DNA from: Deltaproteobacteria bacterium
Lineage (GTDB): Bacteria; Desulfobacterota; Syntrophia; Syntrophales; UBA2210
Direction of reading: 5' to 3'
DNA: 5,632 nucleotides
NCBI GenBank assembly: GCA_011056825.1
Contig: DSBH01000018.1
Span: 1 to 5,632 of the forward strand
Shown here: one piece after another, positions 1 through 5,617 of the stretch
Numbering within the stretch: position 1 is the stretch's first letter
Layout: every line of letters begins with the position of its first letter
Position numbers and translations under genes: made by a program
The notes under the pieces: generated by a model
The model's database searches: none
What the model was told of the DNA's origin: nothing
Seen by the model: only the letters and a program-made list of their open reading frames with translations

Positions 1-1052
1 GTCTTCGCGGCCACGGTGATGAGCCCCGGCGGCTTCTCGCTGCGACTGAGCCTGTCCTCGCCTCCGGTCCTCGCGTTGACGACGATCAGAACCAGCCGCC
101 TGATCTCTCCCCTGTTGATGCGCGTACGGATGAACCCCCGGTCAAAGGCGTCCATAATCGCCCGTGCCCCGATGTTGTCGGAAAGACCGCCGTCCATAAG
201 ATGCACGTGGCTGTTTCCTTTGTCCAGGTAGACCGCCAGGTTTTTCGCGGCATTATAGCGCGGCGTGATCCAGTTTTCAGGGTCAAGGGCATTTTTGTAC
301 CACCAGGGTTCCCGGTATCCGTCGGCAACGGGATAATTTTCCAGGCTGACGGGTGTCAGCAGAAAGGGAAAGGCCGACGAAGCGGCCACCGCCCTCGCCA
401 CCTGGTAAGAATCCAGCCGCGAACCCATAGCGTCGAAATATTCCTGCGTGAACTCGAAACGCCGGTCGGCGCCAAGGTTGGTGGCGTTGAGGATCACGAA
501 GGGCCGGCCGCCGCTCTCCAGGTCGTTGAATCCCGCGCCGTCGAAGATGTCCCGATCGTATAATTCCGCGGCCAGGTCAGTGCGGCTGAAGTATGGCGAG
601 GCGAGGCGAAACAGGTTCACGGGGTTGAAAAGCCTTCTCGCCAGCCTTCCCTGAATATCGCGCTCAAGAAACTTTTCCCTGAAATCATTAAACAGCCGGT
701 CCCGGAACAGCCCGTAATAAGCCGCAGTGAAGGAACCGCCAGATACCGACGAGATGCAGTCAACCTCATCGAGAAGGCGCCTTTCCCGCCCGTCGACACG
801 AATGACCGTGTCGCGCAGGACTTCCATGATCCCGTAGGACAGGACCGCTGCCCGGGTACCGCCGCCGGAAAACATGAGGCAGATGAAGAGTGCATCACTG
901 TTGTCCGGTCCCGCGTCGAGCGCGTCGAACCGGTAGCCCGATTCGGCGTCGAAATCAGGATTCCGTTCGTTGACGGTGTAATGCGAGCATCCCGCGAAGG
1001 AGACGGCAATCACGACGGCAACGACGGCTGCTGCGATGATATATCGTTTCAT
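1..1052 (-). CDS. Patatin-like phospholipase lipoprotein (3' end beyond window)
   Basis: Predicted lipid acyl hydrolase with a Ser-Asp dyad, exported and lipid-anchored. 350 codons are visible; the frame is still open at base 1, so the C-terminus is missing. Residues 1-22 form a bacterial lipoprotein signal: a short basic start (MKR), an Ala/Val-rich core and a lipobox FAGC with Cys22 as the lipidation site. Ser follows Cys22, which by the Lol rule would favour the outer membrane (inference). Patatin motifs follow in order: oxyanion-hole GGGTR at 63-67, nucleophile Ser104 in SVSGG (102-106), the AVAASSAFPFLL block at about 221-232, and catalytic Asp287 in DGGLSDN. The nucleophile elbow reads S-x-S-x-G rather than the classical G-x-S-x-G; from memory this occurs in the subfamily. 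The start is fixed by GGAGGG about 6 bases upstream (1059-1064) and by the ATGA overlap with the PEGA-like gene. Family assignment is firm; the lipid substrate is unknown. Confidence 0.93.
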   Translation of the reverse strand, partial: MKRYIIAAAVVAVVIAVSFAGCSHYTVNERNPDFDAESGYRFDALDAGPDNSDALFICLMFSGGGTRAAVLSYGIMEVLRDTVIRVDGRERRLLDEVDCISSVSGGSFTAAYYGLFRDRLFNDFREKFLERDIQGRLARRLFNPVNLFRLASPYFSRTDLAAELYDRDIFDGAGFNDLESGGRPFVILNATNLGADRRFEFTQEYFDAMGSRLDSYQVARAVAASSAFPFLLTPVSLENYPVADGYREPWWYKNALDPENWITPRYNAAKNLAVYLDKGNSHVHLMDGGLSDNIGARAIMDAFDRGFIRTRINRGEIRRLVLIVVNARTGGEDRLSRSEKPPGLITVAAK

Positions 1053-1273
1053 TTCGATCCCTCCATGAATTCGACGGTCATCGGGGTGAGGGACGATGTA
1101 TTGCGCAGATCTATCTCGACGGTTTCAGGTGTAAAATTAAATGGTTGACCGAGGGCCACCTCGTAGCGGCCTCCTTCGAGTTCGAGCTTTCGGTTGGTCA
1201 TCCCCATGAACTGACCGTTGATCTTTACGCGACGCGCGCGCGGGAACAGTACCACCAGATATTCCTTCGCCAT
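1049..1273 (-). CDS. Small PEGA-like protein (74 aa)
   Basis: A 74-residue protein with no signal peptide or membrane segment. Residues about 13-42 resemble a PEGA-type beta unit: a basic strand (RRVKING), a turn with Gly (FMGMTN), then LELEGGRYEVAL, the usual 'leu-x-leu-x-x-Gly-x-tyr-x-val' pattern. PEGA domains are small beta modules, usually found as parts of larger surface or signalling proteins, and have no enzymatic role. Here the unit stands almost alone. The C-terminal third (PETVEIDLRNTSSLTPMTVEF) looks like further beta strands. The start is supported by AAAGGAGG at 1280-1287, 6 bases from the ATG. The TGA stop overlaps the patatin start codon (ATGA), so the two are very likely co-translated. 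A partner or regulator role for the patatin is inference from this coupling. The call as a real gene is strong; the fold assignment is moderate. Confidence 0.8.
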   Translation of the reverse strand: MAKEYLVVLFPRARRVKINGQFMGMTNRKLELEGGRYEVALGQPFNFTPETVEIDLRNTSSLTPMTVEFMEGSK

Positions 1274-1398
1274 GACAAGCCTCCTTTCGTGACCGGATGC
1301 GACGCCGCACCCGCTTGCGTTATGACCGGCTCGCGCCCCGAACGGAGAATGAGCAAACCGGCACTACGACATACATGTGTTTGCGGGAAGCGGAGTCA

Positions 1399-1409
1399 GG
1401 GTATTACCC
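1399..1409. repeat. Short palindrome GGGTA-T-TACCC
   Basis: A perfect 5-base-arm palindrome with one central base, about 126 bases upstream of the PEGA-like start codon. Its position upstream of the PEGA-like/patatin pair would suit an operator, but a palindrome of this length can occur by chance and no matching second copy was seen. Confidence 0.2.
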
Positions 1410-1525
1410 GGAAACGAAGAATATCAGGATTCATGCGGACGGAGAAAAACGGCGATGGAAGAATTCGAACCTGGTAAGGGAAGGGAGAGGTTTTTATCTG
1501 AAAGCATCGTGATGATTTTTTACCA

Positions 1526-1566
1526 TTGTCGCTTCTTCTTTTCCAGAATGAATCCTCTGGCGACAA
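1526..1566 (-). other. Composite inverted repeat after the transporter gene
   Basis: Outer arms TTGTCG (1526-1531) and CGACAA (1561-1566) pair perfectly and enclose inner arms CCAGA (1543-1547) and TCTGG (1556-1560), also perfect, with an 8-base loop. On the minus strand the two stems stack directly on one side, and an 11-base purine-rich bulge (AAAAGAAGAAG) interrupts the other side. It begins about 32 bases after the transporter stop codon. No run of T follows on the minus strand, so it is not a standard intrinsic terminator. It could be an mRNA 3' stabilising structure, a Rho-assisted stop or chance. Confidence 0.4.
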
Positions 1567-1598
1567 CGGCGGAAGCTGATCCGTTCACGCTCACCGGG

Positions 1599-2540
1599 CT
1601 ATTCTTTTTCCTGATCGCATGTGATGGAACAGTCTTCACAATTGTCGGTGCAGGGCTCGATGTGAATGTTGACCTGGCAAGGAGACAGGGCGGTCTGTAT
1701 CTCGTTCTGAATCTCGTCGGCAACTGCATGAGCCTCTTCAATATTGGTGAATCTCGGCAACAGCAGGTGAAATTCTATGAACCGTTCCGCTCCGGCCTTG
1801 CGCGTCCTGAGTTTGTGCCATCCCGCTATGCGGTCGCCGTGTCCGTTGATGATACGGCTTATAAGATCCAGCTCTTCCGGGGGAAGACTCGTATCCACGA
1901 GACCGCTCATAGAGTTTTTCATGGTGATGTATGCCGCCCGTATAATGAGCACGGCCACGAAGAGAGCGGCTATCGGATCGAGCACCGCGTAACCTGTGAT
2001 GCTCACCAGGACAAGGCCTGCCAGAACAGCGGCGGAACCCATGACATCGGCAATCATGTCCCTCGCCGTCGCCTCCAGGGCCAGGGAATCGGCGGCTCTT
2101 GCATTCCGGAGCGCGTAGCGGGAAATTCCCGTGTTTATCACGATGGCGAGGGCGGTCATGACTACGCCAACGAGGGGCATCTTCACCACAAACCCGCCCA
2201 GCAGACGGTTTGCGGCTTCGTATACTATCGTTCCCGCGGCAAGAAATATGACAGCGGCGATAAGCGCGCCGGCGACATTTTCCATCTTGCTGTGGCCGTA
2301 GGCGTGATCGCTGTCCGGCGGCCTGCTTGCCAGTTTTATTCCGATCAGCCCGATCACCGCCCCCGACAGATCGATGACGCTGTGAACCGCATCCGCCCGT
2401 ATGCCTACGCTCCCGGTAATGATGCTTGCGATCACCTTCAGGGCAATCAGCGAGCTTATGGCCACGATGACGATCTTGGCCGCTTTCTGCGGGTTGGGAG
2501 AAGACTGCCCGGTGGTTCCGCCAGTGTGTCGCTGTCGCAT
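1599..2540 (-). CDS. Cation diffusion facilitator (CDF) metal efflux transporter with Cys-rich tail
   Basis: Inner-membrane divalent-metal/proton antiporter of the CDF family, normally a homodimer exporting Zn, Fe, Mn, Co or Cd. The length, 313 residues, is normal. About six membrane segments lie at 22-45, 47-70, 88-110, 122-142, 164-183 and 184-205, followed by the cytosolic domain (206-295) with the family landmarks HKLRTRKAG (242-250), EAHAVADEI (269-277) and NIHIEP (291-296). Motif HAYGHSKMEN (79-88) is typical. Transport-site residues by alignment from memory: His53 and Asp57 in TM2 (ADAVHSVID), Asp161 and Asp165 in TM5 (ARDMIAD). Many family members have His where Asp161 is, so an H/D/D/D site is notable. 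The last 17 residues add C297-x3-C301-x2-C304-x3-C308, a likely extra metal-binding or sensing tail. Start ATG is preceded by GGGAGGTG (2546-2553). It lies 179 bases after the decarboxylase gene with its own promoter candidate. Family is certain; the metal cannot be read. Confidence 0.95.
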   Translation of the reverse strand: MRQRHTGGTTGQSSPNPQKAAKIVIVAISSLIALKVIASIITGSVGIRADAVHSVIDLSGAVIGLIGIKLASRPPDSDHAYGHSKMENVAGALIAAVIFLAAGTIVYEAANRLLGGFVVKMPLVGVVMTALAIVINTGISRYALRNARAADSLALEATARDMIADVMGSAAVLAGLVLVSITGYAVLDPIAALFVAVLIIRAAYITMKNSMSGLVDTSLPPEELDLISRIINGHGDRIAGWHKLRTRKAGAERFIEFHLLLPRFTNIEEAHAVADEIQNEIQTALSPCQVNIHIEPCTDNCEDCSITCDQEKE

Positions 2541-2665
2541 CCTGTCACCTCCCGCGAATCAAAACATAGGGAATTGCTGGTCCTGTTGTTTGCGCGCCTC
2601 CCGCAATCACGTCCGACCGCACTTCCCCGTTCCACCGCCCCGGGATGAGCTACTCCGGAACGGGT

Positions 2666-2694
2666 ACTGTAGTATGGCGCCGCCAATGCGTCAA
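2666..2694 (-). promoter_or_regulatory. Sigma-70-type promoter candidate for the CDF gene
   Basis: Reading the minus strand, TTGACG (2694-2689, 5 of 6 to consensus) and TACAGT (2671-2666, 4 of 6) are separated by exactly 17 bases. Transcription would start near 2659 and give a leader of about 120 bases. It lies just past the decarboxylase stop codon, so the transporter could be expressed independently of the upstream pair. Prediction from hexamers only. Confidence 0.4.
2675..2685. promoter_or_regulatory. Palindrome inside the promoter spacer, possible operator
   Basis: TGGCG-C-CGCCA is a perfect inverted repeat with 5-base arms and one central base, placed between the -35 and -10 hexamers of the CDF promoter candidate. 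Metal-responsive repressors and MerR-type activators bind spacer dyads, so the location is suggestive. The dyad is short and GC-rich, so chance is possible. Confidence 0.25.
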
Positions 2695-2719
2695 TGTTGT
2701 ACCGGGGAAAGGTGCCCGT

Positions 2720-4003
2720 TCAGCCTCTGGAAGCCTCGCCGTGATCCCTCGACATCTCTCCACCCGTGGAGGACGTCATTTTTTCGATGAAATGATCAAT
2801 GAGCTCACGAGTGAAATACTGCATCACCACCACGTGAGCAAGATCGCCGAATCCGGCGGAATGGTTGCAGGCGAGAGCATATTCGTGAACGATGCGGTCC
2901 GCGGGGCGAGTGAAGCAGACGGTGTTCGCATGGGGATTGACCAGCACGAAGACGCCCCGCTCCTCGAGACGCGCTCTCATGTATTCCGTCATGGCAAGCA
3001 CATGTTCCGCCTGTTCTCGGAATCCCGCCTCGGTGGTGGTGAGAATGCGCCAGTACATCTTCAGGGCGGCAAATCCGCTGCGGGAACAGCTAATGGTGGG
3101 AATCACCGTGTCAGCCAGGTAGGGAATCGGCGCCGACCGGGTCCGTTCTAGCACCTCGCGCCTGCAGAGAAAGACACCGCAGGGTTCGTTCAGGGCGATG
3201 AACTTGTGCCCTGAAACGGCGAGTGAGTCGAAACGCATTTTTCGGACGTCCACTATGGCCCGCGCGTCGGGATCGTCGAGGAAGGGAAGATATCCGCCCA
3301 TGAGCGCCATGTCGACGTGGCGATAAACGGCGCAGGGTCTGAGGCGCTCGACAACGTCGTTGATCGCCTCCTGGTCGTCGACGGCGGACTTGAAGGTGCC
3401 GCCCACGGCGACGGCGATGAGCGCGGGCCGGGAGGGATCAAGCTTCGCCTCGAGGTCTGCCGTGTCCATCTGTCCCGTCGGCACGGCCCTGACGACGCAT
3501 TCATCGATATTCTGAATATCCGCCAGCTTCTTGACGGAATAGTGCGCCTCCTCCGACACATACAGAATCGGTGCCTTCCCCGTCTCCGCCTCCAGCACCT
3601 TGCGGCCGAAATACAGGCCGTGCATGTTGCCATCGGTGCCGCCATTGGTGATAACGCCCCAGTGATTATTCTCGAACCCGTACCGCCCCGCCCAGAAATC
3701 GAGCACCCTGCGCTCGATCACGTCGCTGGAGAGCATGTCCCAGTCTTCCTTCCAGGGATCGCCGACGTTGATCAGCGTGATATCCGCGAGACCGGTATCC
3801 GCGAGCCACCGGTTGTAGGCCTCCATGGCCACGTCCTGATCGAAGGGATACCCCCACTGGTTGAACCGGCGGTTCACCAGTTCGGCGGCAAGGGTTTCCA
3901 GTTCGGCCATTTCACCGGGTTGCGGCCGGGAATATGCGTTGAACCGCGGCATGCGATGCTCCTGACGTTTGACGGTCGGCTTGAACGGATCGGCGATCGT
4001 CAT
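2720..4003 (-). CDS. PLP-dependent group II amino acid decarboxylase, histidine decarboxylase-like
   Basis: Cytosolic pyridoxal-phosphate enzyme that removes CO2 from an amino acid to give an amine. The sequence follows the bacterial histidine decarboxylase / plant serine decarboxylase branch: VGDPW (80-84), a TNGGTDGN phosphate loop (119-126), SEEAHYSVKK (150-159) with His154 as the ring-stacking residue, HVDMALMGGYLPFL (229-242) with Asp231 for the PLP nitrogen, and SGHKFI (264-269) with Lys267 as the Schiff-base lysine. SRSG (306-309) and the late HVVVMQ block (390-395) also match. At 427 residues it is slightly longer than usual. All key PLP residues are intact. The substrate cannot be read: histidine is the family default, serine or another amino acid is possible. 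The start at 4003 overlaps the upstream stop (ATGA) behind a weak AAGGG. A second start at 3952 (Met18) has a better AGGAG. Co-transcribed and probably coupled with the PurL-like gene. Confidence 0.92.
   Translation of the reverse strand: MTIADPFKPTVKRQEHRMPRFNAYSRPQPGEMAELETLAAELVNRRFNQWGYPFDQDVAMEAYNRWLADTGLADITLINVGDPWKEDWDMLSSDVIERRVLDFWAGRYGFENNHWGVITNGGTDGNMHGLYFGRKVLEAETGKAPILYVSEEAHYSVKKLADIQNIDECVVRAVPTGQMDTADLEAKLDPSRPALIAVAVGGTFKSAVDDQEAINDVVERLRPCAVYRHVDMALMGGYLPFLDDPDARAIVDVRKMRFDSLAVSGHKFIALNEPCGVFLCRREVLERTRSAPIPYLADTVIPTISCSRSGFAALKMYWRILTTTEAGFREQAEHVLAMTEYMRARLEERGVFVLVNPHANTVCFTRPADRIVHEYALACNHSAGFGDLAHVVVMQYFTRELIDHFIEKMTSSTGGEMSRDHGEASRG
3959..3963 (-). promoter_or_regulatory. 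Internal Shine-Dalgarno that supports an alternative decarboxylase start
   Basis: AGGAG lies 6 bases before the ATG at 3952-3950 (Met18 of the long form). It is a better match than the AAGGG ahead of the ATG at 4003. If this is the real start, the protein has 410 residues and the gap to the upstream stop codon is 47 bases instead of a 4-base overlap. Residues 1-17 of the long form contain no family motif, so they do not decide the matter. Confidence 0.45.
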
Positions 4004-5109
4004 TCGCCCTTTCGCAACTCTTCCAGAGTCTCCTGCGAAGGCTTGTTGGGAATCGTTGCTATAGCTTCCCCGTCGTATTCGAACACTTCCCTGTCGTCGT
4101 CTGTAATCTCGCCTATAACCGCGACATTGTCAGTCTTCGAACGGATTGCCTCCACCACCTCGTTGACCGACTCCGGAGACACCTGGACGATATAACGCGC
4201 CTGCGTCTCGCAAATCAGGATTTCCTGGGGAGTGATCTCCCTCACGGAAACAGGCGCTTTCGAAAGATCGACCCGCGCACCCCGGGAGCCATACCGTGCC
4301 GATTCGCAGACAGCGGCGCCGATTCCCGCCGCGCCCAGGTCCGAACAGGCATTGACCTTTCCCGTGGCAAAAGCGGCCAGCGCGGCCTCCATGGCGGTCT
4401 TTTCTTCTTTGAACAGGGCCACGGCGGGACGCATCTCATCGACGAGGCCCGCGCGGAACAGCGTGTCGTTACCGTCGTTTCCGGTCACGCCGATAATGAT
4501 AATTTTGTCGCCCGCATTCTTGGCCGGTTTTGTCAACGGTTTTTCCGTGACCAGTTTCCCGATCACCGAGACCACCACGGCCGGTACGATATCGGAAAAA
4601 GATGTGGAGAATCCTCCTCCCACCACGAACACGTCCATCTGGGCGCACATATCCCTGATGCCCTGTATCATAATGTTCAGCCGGTCCTGGCTGGTCATCA
4701 CCTTGCATTTGCCGCAGGTGCAGTGTCCCTGGAAGCCGCAGGGACCCACGATGACTTCCTGGTCGAGGGGACGCGTGCCGATGAAGTCGAGCAGAAACAC
4801 CGGACGGCCGCCCATGGCGACCACGTCACGCATGGCGCCGCCGACCCCGGTCGCCGACGCGTCGTAGGGCCGGGGTACACAGGGGGAACAATGGCTTTCC
4901 ATCTTGCCGACGACAAACCCGTCAACACCGGGGAACTGAAAGACCGCGGCGTCGTCGTTGGCTTCCGGTCCCACCAGGAGGGCGCCCGGCCAGACCTTGT
5001 CCACTTCCTGGTTCAGGGCCTGAAAGCTCTTGAAATCGATCACCTTGTCGATATTGTGATGCAGATGGACAAATAACCCGTGCATCAACGCTTTTTCAAT
5101 CGTGTTCAT
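4000..5109 (-). CDS. AIR synthase/PurL-related ATP-binding protein with Cys cluster
   Basis: Member of the PurM/PurL/SelD/HypE/ThiL superfamily, whose enzymes use ATP to phosphorylate an oxygen or similar group of a substrate. The detail is closest to PurL: PEANDDAAVF (48-57), ESHCSPC...RPYDASATGVGGAMRD (71-95) matching the PurL block ESHNHPS...PY.GAATGVGG..RD, an LLDFIG segment, VVGGGF (162-167), and the second-domain blocks SDLGAAGIGAAV (256-267) and EILICETQARYIV (296-308). It has 369 residues, about half of full PurL, with no glutaminase domain. The Asn, second His and Ser of the usual ESHNHPS are replaced, leaving Cys74-x2-Cys77, and an insertion after the LDFIG block carries C124-x5-C130-x-C132-x2-C135, which suggests Zn or Fe-S binding. 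Start ATG has AAAGGAG 5 bases upstream (5115-5121). The stop overlaps the decarboxylase start. It is probably not the purine-pathway enzyme; the true reaction is unknown. Confidence 0.85.
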   Translation of the reverse strand: MNTIEKALMHGLFVHLHHNIDKVIDFKSFQALNQEVDKVWPGALLVGPEANDDAAVFQFPGVDGFVVGKMESHCSPCVPRPYDASATGVGGAMRDVVAMGGRPVFLLDFIGTRPLDQEVIVGPCGFQGHCTCGKCKVMTSQDRLNIMIQGIRDMCAQMDVFVVGGGFSTSFSDIVPAVVVSVIGKLVTEKPLTKPAKNAGDKIIIIGVTGNDGNDTLFRAGLVDEMRPAVALFKEEKTAMEAALAAFATGKVNACSDLGAAGIGAAVCESARYGSRGARVDLSKAPVSVREITPQEILICETQARYIVQVSPESVNEVVEAIRSKTDNVAVIGEITDDDREVFEYDGEAIATIPNKPSQETLEELRKGE

Positions 5110-5256
5110 GGTTTCTCCTTTATTATTTTAATTTATGCACCCCGGAATCGCCCGGCGCTTTTTCGACCTGACGACAGCTCGTTCCTCAGACACGCGTACG
5201 GCGAACCACCCTGCTATTTCCGAAACATGCCAGTTTTTCTTCTCGACTCACCTGAC

Positions 5257-5273
5257 AAAACGCCTGGAAGGCG
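5257..5273 (-). terminator. Weak hairpin plus T4 on the minus strand
   Basis: Minus-strand CGCCT-TCC-AGGCG is a perfect 5-base stem with a 3-base loop followed by TTTT. It sits about 150 bases before the PurL-like start. It could be a short intrinsic terminator for something upstream or an attenuator in the leader, but stem and T-run are both short. Confidence 0.25.
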
Positions 5274-5311
5274 ACTCCCGAAGAATTCCCGGAAGGTTAT
5301 CCTCAGAATAC

Positions 5312-5340
5312 TTCGCATCTCGACACCGCCACGGTAAAAT
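5312..5340 (+). promoter_or_regulatory. Possible plus-strand promoter
   Basis: TTCGCA (5312-5317, 4 of 6 to the -35 consensus) and TAAAAT (5335-5340, 5 of 6 to the -10 consensus) are 17 bases apart. It points rightward toward the terminator candidate at 5484-5510 and the possible start codon at 5618. The -35 box is poor, so confidence is low. Confidence 0.22.
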
Positions 5341-5346
5341 GATCAG

Positions 5347-5510
5347 GGGAAGATAGCAGGAAAACGACCGTGAGTAAATAATTCATTGAGGCCAACCGGA
5401 AATCAACCGGTGCCGCCACGCCGCGCGCGTCGGAAACACGCCCTTCCATAACCAGTGATAGAAACGCGGCAATGCAGCCTTCGCCTGCCATAAAGAGATG
5501 GCCGGTTTTT
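5347..5510 (+). ncRNA. Possible small RNA or attenuated leader
   Basis: If the promoter at 5312-5340 and the terminator at 5484-5510 are both real, they define a transcript of roughly 165 bases with no good reading frame. It contains a further small stem, ACCGG-(7)-CCGGT at about 5395-5411, and a GC-rich block around 5411-5432. It could be a free-standing small RNA or a leader controlling the gene that may begin at 5618. It matches no RNA family that I recognise. Confidence 0.15.
5484..5510 (+). terminator. Rho-independent terminator candidate
   Basis: CCTGCCAT (5484-5491) and ATGGCCGG (5498-5505) pair over 8 positions with one T/C mismatch, around a 6-base AAAGAG loop, and are followed at once by TTTTT (5506-5510). 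The arrangement is classical for the plus strand. No plus-strand gene ends upstream of it in this window, which makes its target a puzzle. Confidence 0.5.
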
Positions 5511-5525
5511 AAGTTAATAACTCAA
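5509..5525. repeat. 17-base near-perfect palindrome, operator-like
   Basis: TTAAGTTA-A-TAACTCAA: the 8-base arms match at 7 of 8 positions around one central base. It lies in the AT-rich part of the region between the PurL-like gene and the possible divergent start at 5618, and it overlaps the T-run of the terminator candidate. Length and spacing suit a dimeric regulator. Confidence 0.35.
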
Positions 5526-5617
5526 CTTTCGGGATTAGCATTTATTGAGAGCAAGTGTGTTCTTTGGCAGATTAACGTAAGCAAGAGCCTCCTCCATTAT
5601 CGTATCCAGGAGAGATC

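Larger units (their letters stand above)
1274..1598. other. Intergenic gap between transporter gene and PEGA-like gene
   Basis: 325 bases with no gene that I can support. It must hold the promoter for the minus-strand PEGA-like/patatin pair, but I find no hexamer pair good enough to name. It contains the composite stem-loop at 1526-1566, a short palindrome GGGTA-T-TACCC at 1399-1409, a purine-rich stretch at about 1476-1490 and the Shine-Dalgarno site of the PEGA-like gene at 1280-1287. No U-tract terminator for the transporter gene is visible on the minus strand. Confidence 0.6.
5110..5617. other. Long intergenic region upstream of the PurL-like gene
   Basis: About 508 bases without a gene I can support on either strand. 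The short open frames here lack ribosome sites and family motifs. Adjacent to the PurL-like gene is an AT-rich leader (about 5115-5138) with the Shine-Dalgarno site AAGGAG. I found no convincing minus-strand promoter. Further away lie two hairpins (5257-5273 and 5484-5505), one 17-base palindrome (5509-5525), an alternating CG run near 5420-5430 and a notably AT-richer stretch at about 5506-5580. The pattern suggests a regulatory region between divergent transcripts, possibly with a small RNA. Confidence 0.55.

Noticed and set aside
1456..1475. GGTTCGAATTC on the minus strand, resembling the T-loop of a tRNA
   Set aside because: The flanking bases do not form a T stem (ACCAG against TCTTC), and no acceptor stem, D-arm or anticodon arm fits around it.
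1377..2648. 423-codon open frame on the plus strand
   Set aside because: It lies opposite the clear CDF gene, has low-complexity composition (rich in His, Arg, Gly) and no family motif; it is a by-product of GC-rich coding sequence.
3317..4195. 292-codon open frame on the plus strand
   Set aside because: It is antisense to the decarboxylase and the end of the PurL-like gene, both of which have intact family motifs; it shows none itself.
4232..4867. 211-codon open frame on the plus strand
   Set aside because: It is antisense to the PurL-like gene, rich in Pro/Ser/Thr/Arg, with no domain or convincing ribosome site.
4000..5109. Assignment as purine-pathway PurL or PurM, or as selenophosphate synthetase
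   Set aside because: Half-length, no glutaminase part, altered ESHNHPS motif and no purine or selenium genes nearby; the blocks match PurL better than SelD or PurM, but not well enough to name it.
5080..5356. Overlapping short plus-strand frames
   Set aside because: They lack ribosome sites and motifs and partly run into the 5' end of the PurL-like gene.
5303..5491. 62-codon minus-strand frame upstream of the PurL-like gene
   Set aside because: There is no Shine-Dalgarno before its ATG or its internal ATGs, and the protein resembles no family; a hydrophobic patch alone is not enough.
5550..5600. TGGCA...GC spacing reminiscent of a sigma-54 promoter near the right edge
   Set aside because: The distance between the GG and GC elements is 13 bases instead of the required 10.
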